A stretch of 64,000 nucleotides of DNA from 2-02-FULL-45-10 sp964478235 (GCA_964478235.1 CAYZGX010000002.1:27278-91277); one strand, 5' to 3'; shown: positions 26,310 through 36,779, numbered from the stretch's first letter. Program-made: numbers and translations. Notes: a model not told the origin generated them from the sequence alone.

Positions 26310-26876
26310 CTAGAATTGTACTTTTACGTTAGCGCGTTCGCCTTCAGCAGCAGAAAAGAATTCATATTTGGTGAAGCGAAGCATTCCAGCGATAAGGTTC
26401 GTTGGGAAAACCTGGATCTTGGTGTTGAAGTCGCGGACATTACCATTATAAAATCGGCGAGAAGCTTGGATTTTATTTTCAGTGTCAGCGATTTCATCCT
26501 GCAATTGGAGGAAGTTCTGGCTTGCTTTCAAATCTGGATAGGCTTCGGATACTGCAAACAAACTCTTAAGAGTATTCGAGAGTTGGTTTTCAGCTGCTTC
26601 ACGTTGTGCCAAAGTAGCATTTTTATCATCATGAGTTTTCATAGCTGCCGAGCGAGCTTCGGTCAATTTGACCAAGGTTTCGCGCTCATGAGTCATATAA
26701 CCTTTAACTGTCTCTACCAAATTAGGGATAAGGTCGTAGCGACGTTTGAGCTGAACATCGATATCACTCGTTGCTTCGTCAACGCGATTTTTGAGACGGA
26801 TTAAACCATTGAAGGTGAGAATAAGCCAAAGTGCTAAGACACCTAACACGATGAGAGCTATAGTAAGTGGTGACAT
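26310..26876 (-). CDS. lemA: LemA family protein
   Basis: 188 residues from the ATG at 26876, placed where the membrane helix begins (MSPLTIALIVLGVLALWLIL). The helical LemA domain follows with LKNRVDEATSDIDVQLKRRYDLIPNL, typical of the family. One membrane helix with a short outside N-terminus. Role unknown; LemA is often next to htpX, and here it lies one gene away from it. Confidence 0.93.
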   Translation of the reverse strand: MSPLTIALIVLGVLALWLILTFNGLIRLKNRVDEATSDIDVQLKRRYDLIPNLVETVKGYMTHERETLVKLTEARSAAMKTHDDKNATLAQREAAENQLSNTLKSLFAVSEAYPDLKASQNFLQLQDEIADTENKIQASRRFYNGNVRDFNTKIQVFPTNLIAGMLRFTKYEFFSAAEGERANVKVQF

Positions 26877-26989
26877 AAATACGCTAGTATTAAATAGGGT
26901 ATCGCACATTAAAGTAGGCGACAACCCTTTATTTTTATCTGTCCGTAGTATATACTACGAAAATTAAGTTAGCAAGTTGTTTTATCGGT

Positions 26990-28162
26990 ATGTTCACCTT
27001 ATTTGTCTTTCTCGCTGTCCTCGGTATTCTCGTTATTTCACACGAATTTGGCCATTTTATTATGGCTCGTCGAGCTGGTATTCGGGTGGAAGAATTCGGC
27101 TTTGGTTTTCCTCCACGCCTATTTGGGGTTCGCCGATTGGTGGAAAATGGACGAGTGCGTTGGCAATGGGTGGTGGGTCGCGAATCCACCCAACAAGAAG
27201 ATAGAACTTTGCCGACACTCTATTCTTTCAACCTCATTCCGCTGGGTGGTTTTGTACGCATCAAAGGTGAAAATGCAGCTGAAATTGGCGCCAGTGACAC
27301 CGATAGTTTTGCGCGAAAAAGTACTTGGATTAAAACCAAAGTCTTGTTGGCGGGTGTAGCTATGAATGTCTTCGTGGCATATGTTCTACTCTCTGTTGGT
27401 TTTATGATTGGTCAACCAACAGTGGCTAACGGCACTGTTTCGCTGGCCGATAGACATCTTCATATTGTGGAGGTATTGTCAGACACACCGGCTCAAAGGG
27501 CTGGGCTTCAGCCGGGGGATGTGGTCTTAAAAATGGGGGAGACGAGCGCGCCGACGTTGAGTGAATTTCAAGCTTATATTGCTGGTCACGAAGGGGCGCC
27601 AGTTGCTATCACTATCACTCGCGGAGCAGAAACATTAGAAAAAACGATCACACCAGCACTCCTCAAAGAAACTGGTCGGGCAGCCATTGGGGTGGCGCTC
27701 GCCGACGTTGGAGTGGAGAAATATGTCTGGTACAAAGCTTTCTACAAAGGCATTTTTGCCACCGGCGTCTATATTCGAGAAATCCTCGTTGCTTTCGGTC
27801 TCTTGTTTAAAGGACTCTTCACTGGTCAGGGAGTCGATGGGAATATCTCTGGTCCAGTTGGTGTCGCTGTAATGACTGGTGAGGTTGCTCGCCTCGGTAT
27901 TAGCTATCTTCTGCAGTTCACCGCCATGCTATCGCTCAATCTAGCTGTCTTGAACGCTCTGCCGATTCCAGCGCTTGATGGTGGTCGTTGGTTGTTTGTG
28001 CTTATCGGCGCTATTCGTCGTCGCCCGGTCACTCCACGCTTGGAGCAAACGATTCACGCTGTTGGTTTTATGGCTTTGATGTTTTTGGTGGTGGTCGTAA
28101 CAGCCAAAGATCTGGGAGCATTTAAAGATGTATTTATTGGTTGGTTTCAAGCTATTTTATAA
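26990..28162 (+). CDS. rseP: site-2 (RIP) zinc metalloprotease RseP
   Basis: 390 residues, intramembrane protease of the M50 family. HEFGHFIMARRAG in the first membrane helix gives the HExxH zinc site. A PDZ domain (about residues 155-235) follows, then NALPIPALDGGRW with the third ligand in the later membrane part. Two further hydrophobic segments. It cleaves anti-sigma factors or signal-peptide remnants in other bacteria; the substrate here is unknown. Divergent from lemA. Confidence 0.95.
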   Translation: MFTLFVFLAVLGILVISHEFGHFIMARRAGIRVEEFGFGFPPRLFGVRRLVENGRVRWQWVVGRESTQQEDRTLPTLYSFNLIPLGGFVRIKGENAAEIGASDTDSFARKSTWIKTKVLLAGVAMNVFVAYVLLSVGFMIGQPTVANGTVSLADRHLHIVEVLSDTPAQRAGLQPGDVVLKMGETSAPTLSEFQAYIAGHEGAPVAITITRGAETLEKTITPALLKETGRAAIGVALADVGVEKYVWYKAFYKGIFATGVYIREILVAFGLLFKGLFTGQGVDGNISGPVGVAVMTGEVARLGISYLLQFTAMLSLNLAVLNALPIPALDGGRWLFVLIGAIRRRPVTPRLEQTIHAVGFMALMFLVVVVTAKDLGAFKDVFIGWFQAIL

Positions 28163-28221
28163 GCACTAGAGTATACGGCATTTTTCTGCTAGTATAGGTA
28201 TCAAACAACCTTAATGAATGT

Positions 28222-29253
28222 ATGCAATCTAAACTTGAACAATTAAAAAACGAAGCCTTGCTCGCGATTAAGGCAGTAAAAGACAAGGCGCATCTGGAAG
28301 AGCTGGAAAACAAAGTGCTTGGCCGTAAAGCCGGGGAGCTCACCCAACTGCTCAAAGAGCTTAAAGATTTAACCGGGGAAGCTCGGGCTGCCGCTGGGCA
28401 AATGGCCAACGAAGTAAAGCAATTGATTGAAAGCGAGTTCAAAGCTCGTCGTGATATTTTTGAAGCTGAAGAATGGATGACCAAGGCTGAAGAAGAGCGA
28501 ATCGATATCTCTGAGCCATCACTCGGAGCTTCGCGTCGCGGATCGCTTCACCCAAACACACTGGTACAGCAAGATCTGGAAGATTTGTTTACTTCCATGG
28601 GTTTTGCAGTGCTCGACGGACCTGAGCTCGAAAGTGATTATTATAATTTTTCAGCGCTCAATATTCCTGAAAACCATCCAGCTCGGGACATGCAAGATAC
28701 GTTTTATGTTAAAGAGCATAGTAACTGGGTGATGCGCACTCACACTTCGCCTATGCAGGTGAGAGCGCTCCAAAAATATGGTGCTCCACTGCGCGCGATT
28801 GTGCCAGGAAAATGTTTCCGTAATGAAGCGACCGATGTTCGCCATGAGCACACCTTTTATCAGATGGAAGGGTTAGTTGTTGATAAAAATATTACTTTTA
28901 GTCATCTGAAAGGCGTGCTTGAAGCTGTCGCTAAGCATCTGTATGGGGAAGAAACAAAAGTGCGTCTTCGCCCTAAGTTTTATCCATTTGTGGAGCCAGG
29001 TGTCAACGGCGAAGTGTCATGCTTTATGTGTAAAGGCGTTGGTTGTCGTTTGTGTAAACACACCGGTTGGTTGGAAGTCTTTGGTGCCGGTATGGTGCAT
29101 CCAAACGTACTCAAAGAAGGTGGAGTAGATAGTTCGGTCTACCAAGGTTTTGCTTTTGGTTTTGGTCTGACCCGCTTGGTAATGCTTAAATATGGCATCG
29201 ACGATATTCGCTTGCTCCAAAACGGCCAGATTTCTTTCTTAGAACAGTTCTAG
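28222..29253 (+). CDS. pheS: phenylalanyl-tRNA synthetase alpha subunit
   Basis: 343 residues. N-terminal coiled coil (about residues 1-90) that binds tRNA, then the class II catalytic core: DTFYVKEHSNWVMRTHTSP, motif 2 in FRNEATDVRHEHTFYQMEG, and motif 3 with FGFGLTRLVMLKYGI. Six bases upstream of pheT, so the pair is co-transcribed and forms the alpha2-beta2 enzyme. Confidence 0.98.
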   Translation: MQSKLEQLKNEALLAIKAVKDKAHLEELENKVLGRKAGELTQLLKELKDLTGEARAAAGQMANEVKQLIESEFKARRDIFEAEEWMTKAEEERIDISEPSLGASRRGSLHPNTLVQQDLEDLFTSMGFAVLDGPELESDYYNFSALNIPENHPARDMQDTFYVKEHSNWVMRTHTSPMQVRALQKYGAPLRAIVPGKCFRNEATDVRHEHTFYQMEGLVVDKNITFSHLKGVLEAVAKHLYGEETKVRLRPKFYPFVEPGVNGEVSCFMCKGVGCRLCKHTGWLEVFGAGMVHPNVLKEGGVDSSVYQGFAFGFGLTRLVMLKYGIDDIRLLQNGQISFLEQF

Positions 29254-29259
29254 ACTCCT

Positions 29260-31689
29260 ATGCGTATCTCATTTTCATGGCTCAAAAAACACGTCGCGAT
29301 TCCAGAGTCGCTGACTCCAGCTGAGCTTGCCGAAAAATTAAAATTAAGCACCGTAGAAGTTGAAGGTGTTGACTATGCTGGCGCTCATCTCGACAAAATT
29401 GTCGTTGGTAAAGTGCTTTCGGCTGAAAAGCATCCGAACGCTGACAGTCTGCAGGTGTGCCAAGTAGATACTGGCGCCGAGACCGCTACGATTGTTTGTG
29501 GCGGGAGCAATGTAGTGCCAAATATGTATGTCGCTGTCGCTCAAACTGGCGCCAAAGTGCGCTGGCACGGCGAAGGGGAGTTGATTGAGTTGAAGCCGGC
29601 CAAAATCCGTGGTGTAGAATCCAACGGTATGATTTGCGGGGCTGACGAAATCGGTTTGGCTGAACGTTTTCCAAAAAAATCTGAAAAAGAAATTGTTGAC
29701 CTAAGCAGTCTCAAGGTGCGCGCAGGCGAACCGCTTGCCAAAGCGCTCGGCCTGAGTGATGCTGTTTTTGAAATAGATAATAAATCGCTGTCCAACCGCC
29801 CAGATTTGTGGGGGCATTATGGTTTGGCGCGAGAAGTTGCCGCGCTTGTTGGTCGACCTGTTCAACCATATAAAACAACTGAAATTAAAAAAGGCAAAGG
29901 CATTGATTTAAAAATAAAAAACAACGACACTAAAGCGTGTCCACGGTATATGGCTGTTGCTTTGAGTGGCGTAGCTGTTGCTCCATCGCCTCGTTGGCTG
30001 GAAGAGAGTCTTTTGGCTGTTGGGGTGCGCCCAATTAACAATATCGTTGATGCGACTAATTTTGTCATGCTTGATCTTGGTCAACCACTTCATGCTTTTG
30101 ATGCGAACGCCGTTTCTGGTGGAGAGGTAATTATCAGATCAGCGAAACATGGTGAAAAAATTATCACACTTGATGATAAAGAACGCGAACTCGAAGAGGG
30201 GATGCTCTTGATCGCAAACAAAGAAAAACCACTGGCCATCGCCGGGGTGATGGGTGGAAAAGAGAGTGCGATTACGGCTGGAACCACAACGGTGATTATT
30301 GAGTCAGCAAATTTTTCGGCGGACAGTATTCGTAAAACTTCAACTAAACTCGGACTTCGCACCGACGCCTCAGCTCGTTTTGAAAAAAGTCTAGACGTCA
30401 CCTTGCCAAAAATTGCTTTGGAACGAGTTGTTGCTCTGATTCAAGAAGTTGCGCCTGGAGCGAAAGTGTCGAGTATTGTCGTCGATGAGGGGGTAAAAAA
30501 TGCCCCAAAGGTGGTGTTAGAAATACCAGCAGATTTTTGTGAAAAAAGAATTGGTCTTTCGGTACCAGGCAAAACTGTTGTTGCTATTTTAGCTCGCTTA
30601 GGTTTTGAAGTAAAAGAAAAAAAAGGCAGTATCACCGTGACAGTGCCGAGTTGGCGCGCCAAAGATGTTTCTCGAGCTGAAGATGTTGTTGAAGAGGTTT
30701 TGAGAGTGCTCGGTTATTCGGCTGTTCAGGCTAGTTTGCCAACATTTCCAGTCACCCCGCCACTAGTAAACAAGCTCGGCTCGCTTAGTCGGGTTGTTCG
30801 CCGGGTTCTCGCTTTTGAATTGGGGTATAACGAAACGTATAACTACTCGTTTGTGAGTGCATCTCAGGTGGCCAAGCTTGGCGAAGACGCTAAGTTGTCT
30901 TTGGAATTAGACAACCCGCTGTCCAAAGAAAAACCATTGATTCGCCGCTCACTGTTACCAAATCTTTTAGAAAATGTAGTCAATAATGCCACTCGTGGAA
31001 GTGTGCGGTTGTTTGAAATCGGACAGGTCTACACCAAAGAAAATCCTGGCCTGCGCGCTCTGCCACAAGGTGATGAGCTGCTACCACGCCAAGATACCTG
31101 GCTCGGAGCTGTTGTTATGGAAAAAAAGAATACTAATCCGTTTAGTGAAGCTCGCCGGGTGGTGGAGGCGCTGCAAAAACAGGTGCCAATCACTATTGCC
31201 GAAGCTCGAGAGCTTTTGCCATCACAACATCCGACACGCACGGCAGTTATTCGTTTACGCGGTGAAACAGTTGGTAGTATTTTTGAAGTACATCCTCGGG
31301 TGAGATCGGCTTATGGCCTAGAGGAACGAGTGGCTGTGGTAGAAATTAATATGAGTGCGCTTGTTCTCTCGGATGCAATGGTTGTAACAAAGTTTAGCCC
31401 ACTGTCAGCCTATCCAACCGTCAAACGTGATATCGCTATGGTGGTGAAAAAAGATATTACCCACGAAATGGTGCAAAAAGCGTTAAAAAATTGCGACCCG
31501 CTTCTTCTTGGGGTGGAGTTGTTTGATGTTTATCGCGGTGCGACTATTGGCGCGGAGTACAAGAGTATGGCCTATCATCTTACTTATGGAAGCGACAGTA
31601 AAACACTTACCACTGAAGAAGTTGACGCTGCTCACGCCAAAATTATTGCTCAATTAGTTAAAAAATGCGGCGCGGAAATGCGTGCCTAA
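29260..31689 (+). CDS. pheT: phenylalanyl-tRNA synthetase beta subunit
   Basis: 809 residues. An N-terminal EMAP-type tRNA-binding domain (about 40-150), a B3/4 editing domain, B5 domain, a catalytic-like core and a C-terminal ferredoxin-fold anticodon-binding domain (YPTVKRDIAMVV at its start). Full length. Directly after pheS. Confidence 0.97.
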   Translation: MRISFSWLKKHVAIPESLTPAELAEKLKLSTVEVEGVDYAGAHLDKIVVGKVLSAEKHPNADSLQVCQVDTGAETATIVCGGSNVVPNMYVAVAQTGAKVRWHGEGELIELKPAKIRGVESNGMICGADEIGLAERFPKKSEKEIVDLSSLKVRAGEPLAKALGLSDAVFEIDNKSLSNRPDLWGHYGLAREVAALVGRPVQPYKTTEIKKGKGIDLKIKNNDTKACPRYMAVALSGVAVAPSPRWLEESLLAVGVRPINNIVDATNFVMLDLGQPLHAFDANAVSGGEVIIRSAKHGEKIITLDDKERELEEGMLLIANKEKPLAIAGVMGGKESAITAGTTTVIIESANFSADSIRKTSTKLGLRTDASARFEKSLDVTLPKIALERVVALIQEVAPGAKVSSIVVDEGVKNAPKVVLEIPADFCEKRIGLSVPGKTVVAILARLGFEVKEKKGSITVTVPSWRAKDVSRAEDVVEEVLRVLGYSAVQASLPTFPVTPPLVNKLGSLSRVVRRVLAFELGYNETYNYSFVSASQVAKLGEDAKLSLELDNPLSKEKPLIRRSLLPNLLENVVNNATRGSVRLFEIGQVYTKENPGLRALPQGDELLPRQDTWLGAVVMEKKNTNPFSEARRVVEALQKQVPITIAEARELLPSQHPTRTAVIRLRGETVGSIFEVHPRVRSAYGLEERVAVVEINMSALVLSDAMVVTKFSPLSAYPTVKRDIAMVVKKDITHEMVQKALKNCDPLLLGVELFDVYRGATIGAEYKSMAYHLTYGSDSKTLTTEEVDAAHAKIIAQLVKKCGAEMRA

Positions 31690-31766
31690 AGGCAGAGTAG
31701 TTGGTGGGCTTACTAAAAGTATGTTATACTATCTGTAAGTCTAAAATTATATAATCAAGGAAGGGT

Positions 31767-32153
31767 ATGTTTGCAACCACTCAAGATTTCTTCTATCTCA
31801 TCGTCTCGTTCTGTATTATTTGTGTCACCGTTTTTGTTTGCTGGGCCTTCTATTATGTTATGCGCCTGCTCCGGAATGCTAACATGATCGTAGAAGAGTT
31901 CCGCATGCGCCTTCAAACACTCACCGACACCATTAATTATATCCGTGGTAAGGTGGAGCACATCTCTGGTATTATGACACTCGCGAGTGGTGGGGTCTCG
32001 GGGTTGGTCAAAAAAATGGTTACCAAAAAAGCCCACGACTGGCTTGATGACACCTCTGAGGAATTTGATACTGCAGCCAAAGAAGCAGTTGATAAAGCAG
32101 TGGCAATGACGGCCAAAAAAATGAAAAAAGTAACGGCTAAAATGAAACGATAA
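31767..32153 (+). CDS. small membrane-anchored helical protein, unknown
   Basis: 128 residues. One N-terminal membrane helix (about residues 8-32), then amphipathic helices and a Lys-rich tail. The shape resembles DUF948/YtxH-type proteins, but no firm family is claimed. It has a strong AAGGAAGGG ribosome-binding site right before the ATG and a TATACT box about 35 bases upstream. Followed by its own terminator. Confidence 0.75.
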   Translation: MFATTQDFFYLIVSFCIICVTVFVCWAFYYVMRLLRNANMIVEEFRMRLQTLTDTINYIRGKVEHISGIMTLASGGVSGLVKKMVTKKAHDWLDDTSEEFDTAAKEAVDKAVAMTAKKMKKVTAKMKR

Positions 32154-32160
32154 TTTCTTC

Positions 32161-32187
32161 AAAACCCTCCCGAGTGGAGGGTTTTTT
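32161..32187 (+). terminator. intrinsic terminator
   Basis: Stem AAAACCCTCC with GGAGGGTTTT, then T residues, after the small membrane protein gene. Confidence 0.85.
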
Positions 32188-32192
32188 AATCA

Positions 32193-32221
32193 TTGATTTT
32201 TAGGGGTGGTTAGGGTAGTAT
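32193..32221 (+). promoter_or_regulatory. promoter of dnaE
   Basis: TTGATT, 17 bases, TAGTAT, leaving a leader of about 20 bases. Confidence 0.6.
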
Positions 32222-32249
32222 TGAGGGCGAAGGGGCAACCCCTTTTTTT

Positions 32250-35200
32250 ATGTCATTTGTTCACCTTCATACCCACAGCCACTATTCGCTACTCGACGCC
32301 TTAACCCAGGTGGGTGATTTGGTTTCCGCTGCCAAAAAACGAGGGTTTTCTGCTATTGCACTCACTGATCATGCCAACTTGTATGGCGCTATTGAGTTTT
32401 ATGAAGCGTGTCAAAAAGAAGGTATCAAACCGATTATCGGGGTTGAGCTTCACGTTACACCTCATGACATTGATGATAAAACTGTTGAGCATAAATACTA
32501 CCACCTTGTTTTGTTGGCCAAAGACTACGCTGGCTACCGCAATTTAGTGGAGTTAGTCTCCATTGGTGCGCTTCGGCCAGATATGCCTAAGCCGTTGATT
32601 GATAAAACTACCCTAAAAAAATATAGCACAGGAATTATTGCCCTATCAGGTTGTCTTGAGGGGGAAATACCAGCTATTTTACAAAAAGAACACAACTACG
32701 AAAAAGCCAAAAAGGTGGCGCTAGAATTTCACGAGATATTTGGCGCTGACAATTTTTATCTAGAACTCAATGATCTGCCAGATTTGGAGGGGCAAATTGA
32801 GGTGAACACCGAACTTATTCAACTCAGTAAAGACACTGGTATTCCGCTGGTTGTCACTCGTGATTCGCATTATCTGAGTCAGGGAGATGCTGAAGCGCAA
32901 GATATTTTGACCTGTATTCGCGATGGGCGCACGGTGGACGAGCCAAATCGACCGAGTAGTGCGGCGATTGATTATTCGCTTGCTTCAGAAAAAGAAATTG
33001 CTGGGCGGTTTAAGCATATTCCCGAAGCTCTCGAAAACACCCAAAAGATTGCTGATGCTACCAACCTGCAGCTCGCTCTTAATAAATGGCATTTTCCGCA
33101 GATTGATTTACCGCCCAATAAAACAGCTGACGAACATCTCAAAGACGAGGTCTATCGTCGTCTCGCTATCCTCACCGCTGTTGATGAAAAAGTTGCTGAG
33201 CGCGTGGAATATGAGCTTGGGATTATTAGCAAAAAAGGATATTCGCCCTACTTTTTAGTCGTATCAGATTACGTTGGTTTTGCTCGTAAAAACGGGATTA
33301 TTGAAACCACTCGTGGCTCGGGCGCCGGGTCAATCGTGGCCTATGCTATGGGGATTACCACGGTAAATCCGCTACTCTTCAAATTGCCATTTGAACGTTT
33401 TTTGAATCCATTTCGTCCAAGCCCGCCAGATATTGATGCCGACTTTGCCGACGACCGCCGCGACGATATGATCGCCTACGTCACCAAAAAATACGGGGCT
33501 GACAAAGTGGCGCAGATTATTACCTTCGGTACTATGGCTGCTCGTGGGAGTATTCGCGATGTTGGCCGTGCGCTTGGTTATAGCTATTCGTTTTGTGATC
33601 AGGTGTCCAAGCTGATTCCGTTTGGGGCGCAAGGATTCAACATGACGATTGAAAAAGCGCTTGATTTGGAGCCAGACTTGAAAGAGCTCTACAACAAAAA
33701 CGCTCAAGTAAAACGCTTGATTGATTTAGCTCAAAAAATTGAAGGTTGTGCGCGTCATACTTCTATCCATGCGGCCGGGGTGGTTATCTCGCCATCGTCA
33801 CTCACTGATTTTACTCCAATTCAACACGAAGTCGGTGGAACGCGTACGGTGACACAATATGAAATGCATGCGGTGGAAGCGGCAGGCCTGCTTAAAATGG
33901 ACTTTTTGGGTATTCGCAACTTGTCTATCTTGGGGCATGCTGTTGTTTTGACCGAGCAAACTACTGGTCAGAAAATTGATATCTATAATCTCCAACCGTG
34001 GGACGATAAAAAAACCTACGATATGTTGGCGCGTGGAGAAACTATGGGGGTGTTTCAGCTGTCAGGCTCTGGTATGACTCGCTATTTGAAGGAGTTGCGG
34101 CCGGCTAGTATTTTTGACATCATGGCGATGGTGGCTTTGTTCCGCCCTGGTCCGATGGAATCTATCCCGGAATATATTAAACGAAAAAACAGCCCTGATT
34201 TGGTGGAATATCTTGATCCGCGCATGAAAGACTTCCTTGACCAGTCGCTTGGTATCATCGTCTATCAAGATGACGTGCTTTTGACGGCGATCAATCTTGC
34301 TGGCTACAACTGGGAAGAAGCTGACAAATTTCGCAAAGCGATGGGTAAAAAAATTCCAGAAGAAATGATGAAGCAGAAAGAAAAGTTTTTCAAAGGTGCT
34401 AAAGAAATCGGTAAGCTGTCTGATTCGACGATTAATAAGTTGTGGGAATATATTGAACCTTTTGCAGCTTACGGTTTCAACAAAGCGCATGCGGCGAGTT
34501 ATGCCGTGGTGGCCTACCAAACTGCCTTCATGAAGGCTAATTTCCCGCTCCAATACATGACGGCCGTTTTGATTGCGGAAAGTGGTGATATTGATAAAGT
34601 GCCAGCGATTATCCACGAGTGTAGTCGCATGGGGATTAAAGTATTACCACCAGATATTAACGCTAGCCAAAAAACGTTTGCTATGATTGAACCAAAAGAT
34701 GGTTCTCCTGCGCATATTCGTTTTGGGTTGAGTGGTATTAAAAATCTTGGCGAGCATATTGCTGAAGTTATCTATACCGAGCGCCAAGCCAATGGACCCT
34801 ACACTGATTTGGAAAACATGTTGTCGCGGGTGCAAGATAAAGATCTTAACAAAAAATCATTAGAAGCGCTCATTAAATGTGGGGCGATGGATAGCTTTGG
34901 TTACGACCGCGGACTTTTGGTTGCCAATGTTGAGGGGATGCTTCATTTTGTTCACGATCGTCAAACAAAATCCACCACCAAACAAAACACTCTTTTTAGC
35001 GGAAGTGCGATTGATGTCTTAAGCCATGTAAAACTATCGCCAGCCAAGAATGCCACCCCCGACGAAAAGCTCACCTGGGAAAAAGAATTGCTTGGTCTAT
35101 ACGTCACCTCACATCCGTTTGCATATTACCAGAAAGCGATGGAGCGGGTGTTGACTCCGATTACCGAATTAGCTGGCCAAGCCCGCAAACAGTGGGTGGT

Positions 35201-35741
35201 GGTGGGCGGGGTGATTGATAGCACTAAAAAGAAAATTACTCGTAGTGGTTCGGCGATGATGTTCGTGACTATCCAGGATATCTCGAGCAGTCTCGAGTTG
35301 TTGGTCTTTCCAAAAACCTACGAAACCACCAAAGATGTCTGGGTGGAAGGGCGCACAGTCTGTGTTATTGGTCGCACCGGGGACGAAGAAGGCGACGATA
35401 AGCTCTTTGTAGAAAAAGCGTATGTACTGACCAAAGACAACGTTCAAGGTTTGGTGGCGCAAATGGCTGCCAGCGGCTCAACGAGACGTTCGAGCGCCCG
35501 AGCGCCCGAAGCACCAGCTTCGACAGCGCCTGAGCCAAGCGAAAGAGCAATGCCAACCTTTGATCTCGCTCTGGCACCCGAGATGCTCCAAGCCAAAGCT
35601 AGCGAGCTCAAAGCGGTCTTTGAAGAGTTTAAGGGGGATGTTACTGTTCAGCTTGTCGTTGGGTCAAAAAAAATCAAAACCGCTTTTCAGGTTAGAGAGT
35701 GCGCCGAGCTTCAAGAAGCTATAAAAAAAGTACTGAGTTAA
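32250..35741 (+). CDS. dnaE: DNA polymerase III alpha subunit
   Basis: 1163 residues, the replicative polymerase. N-terminal PHP domain (FVHLHTHSHYSLLDALTQ), catalytic palm with PDIDADFADDRRD carrying two catalytic Asp, fingers with GKKIPEEMMKQKEKF, a helix-hairpin-helix region and an OB domain (about 1000-1080). The segment at about residues 1070-1110 is a low-complexity Ser/Ala/Pro linker before the tail. Its last codons lie in the 5' arm of a bidirectional terminator. Confidence 0.98.
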   Translation: MSFVHLHTHSHYSLLDALTQVGDLVSAAKKRGFSAIALTDHANLYGAIEFYEACQKEGIKPIIGVELHVTPHDIDDKTVEHKYYHLVLLAKDYAGYRNLVELVSIGALRPDMPKPLIDKTTLKKYSTGIIALSGCLEGEIPAILQKEHNYEKAKKVALEFHEIFGADNFYLELNDLPDLEGQIEVNTELIQLSKDTGIPLVVTRDSHYLSQGDAEAQDILTCIRDGRTVDEPNRPSSAAIDYSLASEKEIAGRFKHIPEALENTQKIADATNLQLALNKWHFPQIDLPPNKTADEHLKDEVYRRLAILTAVDEKVAERVEYELGIISKKGYSPYFLVVSDYVGFARKNGIIETTRGSGAGSIVAYAMGITTVNPLLFKLPFERFLNPFRPSPPDIDADFADDRRDDMIAYVTKKYGADKVAQIITFGTMAARGSIRDVGRALGYSYSFCDQVSKLIPFGAQGFNMTIEKALDLEPDLKELYNKNAQVKRLIDLAQKIEGCARHTSIHAAGVVISPSSLTDFTPIQHEVGGTRTVTQYEMHAVEAAGLLKMDFLGIRNLSILGHAVVLTEQTTGQKIDIYNLQPWDDKKTYDMLARGETMGVFQLSGSGMTRYLKELRPASIFDIMAMVALFRPGPMESIPEYIKRKNSPDLVEYLDPRMKDFLDQSLGIIVYQDDVLLTAINLAGYNWEEADKFRKAMGKKIPEEMMKQKEKFFKGAKEIGKLSDSTINKLWEYIEPFAAYGFNKAHAASYAVVAYQTAFMKANFPLQYMTAVLIAESGDIDKVPAIIHECSRMGIKVLPPDINASQKTFAMIEPKDGSPAHIRFGLSGIKNLGEHIAEVIYTERQANGPYTDLENMLSRVQDKDLNKKSLEALIKCGAMDSFGYDRGLLVANVEGMLHFVHDRQTKSTTKQNTLFSGSAIDVLSHVKLSPAKNATPDEKLTWEKELLGLYVTSHPFAYYQKAMERVLTPITELAGQARKQWVVVGGVIDSTKKKITRSGSAMMFVTIQDISSSLELLVFPKTYETTKDVWVEGRTVCVIGRTGDEEGDDKLFVEKAYVLTKDNVQGLVAQMAASGSTRRSSARAPEAPASTAPEPSERAMPTFDLALAPEMLQAKASELKAVFEEFKGDVTVQLVVGSKKIKTAFQVRECAELQEAIKKVLS

Positions 35742-35755
35742 TCAGTACTTTTTTT
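35723..35755. terminator. bidirectional terminator spanning both stop codons
   Basis: AAAAAAAGTACTGA and TCAGTACTTTTTTT are exact reverse complements around five bases. The hairpin contains the dnaE stop (TAA, 35,739-35,741) and the tsaD stop (TGA on the minus strand, 35,742-35,744), so both coding ends are part of it. Confidence 0.9.
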
Positions 35756-36779
35756 GATCAATTTTCCAGTTTGGATCGACATTCACTGCTCGCCAATCGG
35801 TGTAATGTTGTTTTTTGGCTTGGTAATAACCAGCAGCTGCAATCATCGCGCCGTTGTCCATACAATAATGGGGGAGAGCCATGAGAAAACGTGTTTCGCT
35901 CGAATGTTTTTTGACTGCTTCTTCAAGCGAGAAACGAAGTTTTTTGTTGGCTGACACGCCGCCGGCTAAAATAATACTTTTTGGTGAGAACTCTCGAGCT
36001 GCACGAATGGTTTTGGTGACGAGGACGTCAACGATTGCCTGCTCAAGACTGGCTGCAAAGTCATTGACGGTAATTTCTGAAGAAAGAGTGTTGTCGCGAA
36101 GCCAATAGAGCGCCGAAGTTTTGAGACCCGAAAAACTAAAAGCGTACGAAGGATCCTGCATCATCGGACGAGGAAAAGCAATTGCATCGGTGCGTCCGGT
36201 GAGAGCGAGTTTAGAAATTTGTGGACCACCTGGATAGGGGAGTTGTAGTAGCTTGGCGACTTTATCAAAACATTCACCGGCAGCGTCATCTTTGGTAGCG
36301 CCCAAAATTCGGCAATCATTGTTGTCGGTCATGAGTACCAGCTCGGTGTGTCCGCCACTGACCACCAATGCTAACGCTGGAAAGGTGATAGCTTCGCGCG
36401 GGACACCTCGTTCGGTCGAGATTTCCACTGAGTGGATATGGCCAAGGAGGTGGTTGGTGGGAATGAGCGGTATATTCTTGCTGTAGGACAACGTTTTGGC
36501 TGCTGTAGTGCCCACCAGAAGGCCGGTAATGAGCCCAGGGCCACTTGTGACAGCGATAGCGTCAGGCGTGGGGTGTCCGGCTAATACGGCTTCAATGAGT
36601 GGGGTAATTTTTTCAGCGTGGAGACGCCCAGCCACTTCAGGTACGACGCCACCGTATTGTTTATGAACATCAATTTGCGAAGCAGTTTTTTCAGAAACAA
36701 CAAATTGCCCTGCTTCAGATGAATGAAGAAGAGCTACTGAAGTATCGTCACATGAACTTTCAATACCTAAAATGTACAT
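35742..36779 (-). CDS. tsaD: tRNA threonylcarbamoyladenosine synthase subunit TsaD
   Basis: 345 residues, forms t6A37 in ANN-decoding tRNAs. LGIESSCDDTSVALL at the N-terminus, the metal-binding HxxxH in NHLLGHIHS, VVSGGHTELVLM and LAGGVSANKKLR. Full length. Three bases after the upstream hypothetical gene, so co-transcribed with it. Stops back to back with dnaE. Confidence 0.97.
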   Translation of the reverse strand: MYILGIESSCDDTSVALLHSSEAGQFVVSEKTASQIDVHKQYGGVVPEVAGRLHAEKITPLIEAVLAGHPTPDAIAVTSGPGLITGLLVGTTAAKTLSYSKNIPLIPTNHLLGHIHSVEISTERGVPREAITFPALALVVSGGHTELVLMTDNNDCRILGATKDDAAGECFDKVAKLLQLPYPGGPQISKLALTGRTDAIAFPRPMMQDPSYAFSFSGLKTSALYWLRDNTLSSEITVNDFAASLEQAIVDVLVTKTIRAAREFSPKSIILAGGVSANKKLRFSLEEAVKKHSSETRFLMALPHYCMDNGAMIAAAGYYQAKKQHYTDWRAVNVDPNWKIDQKKY

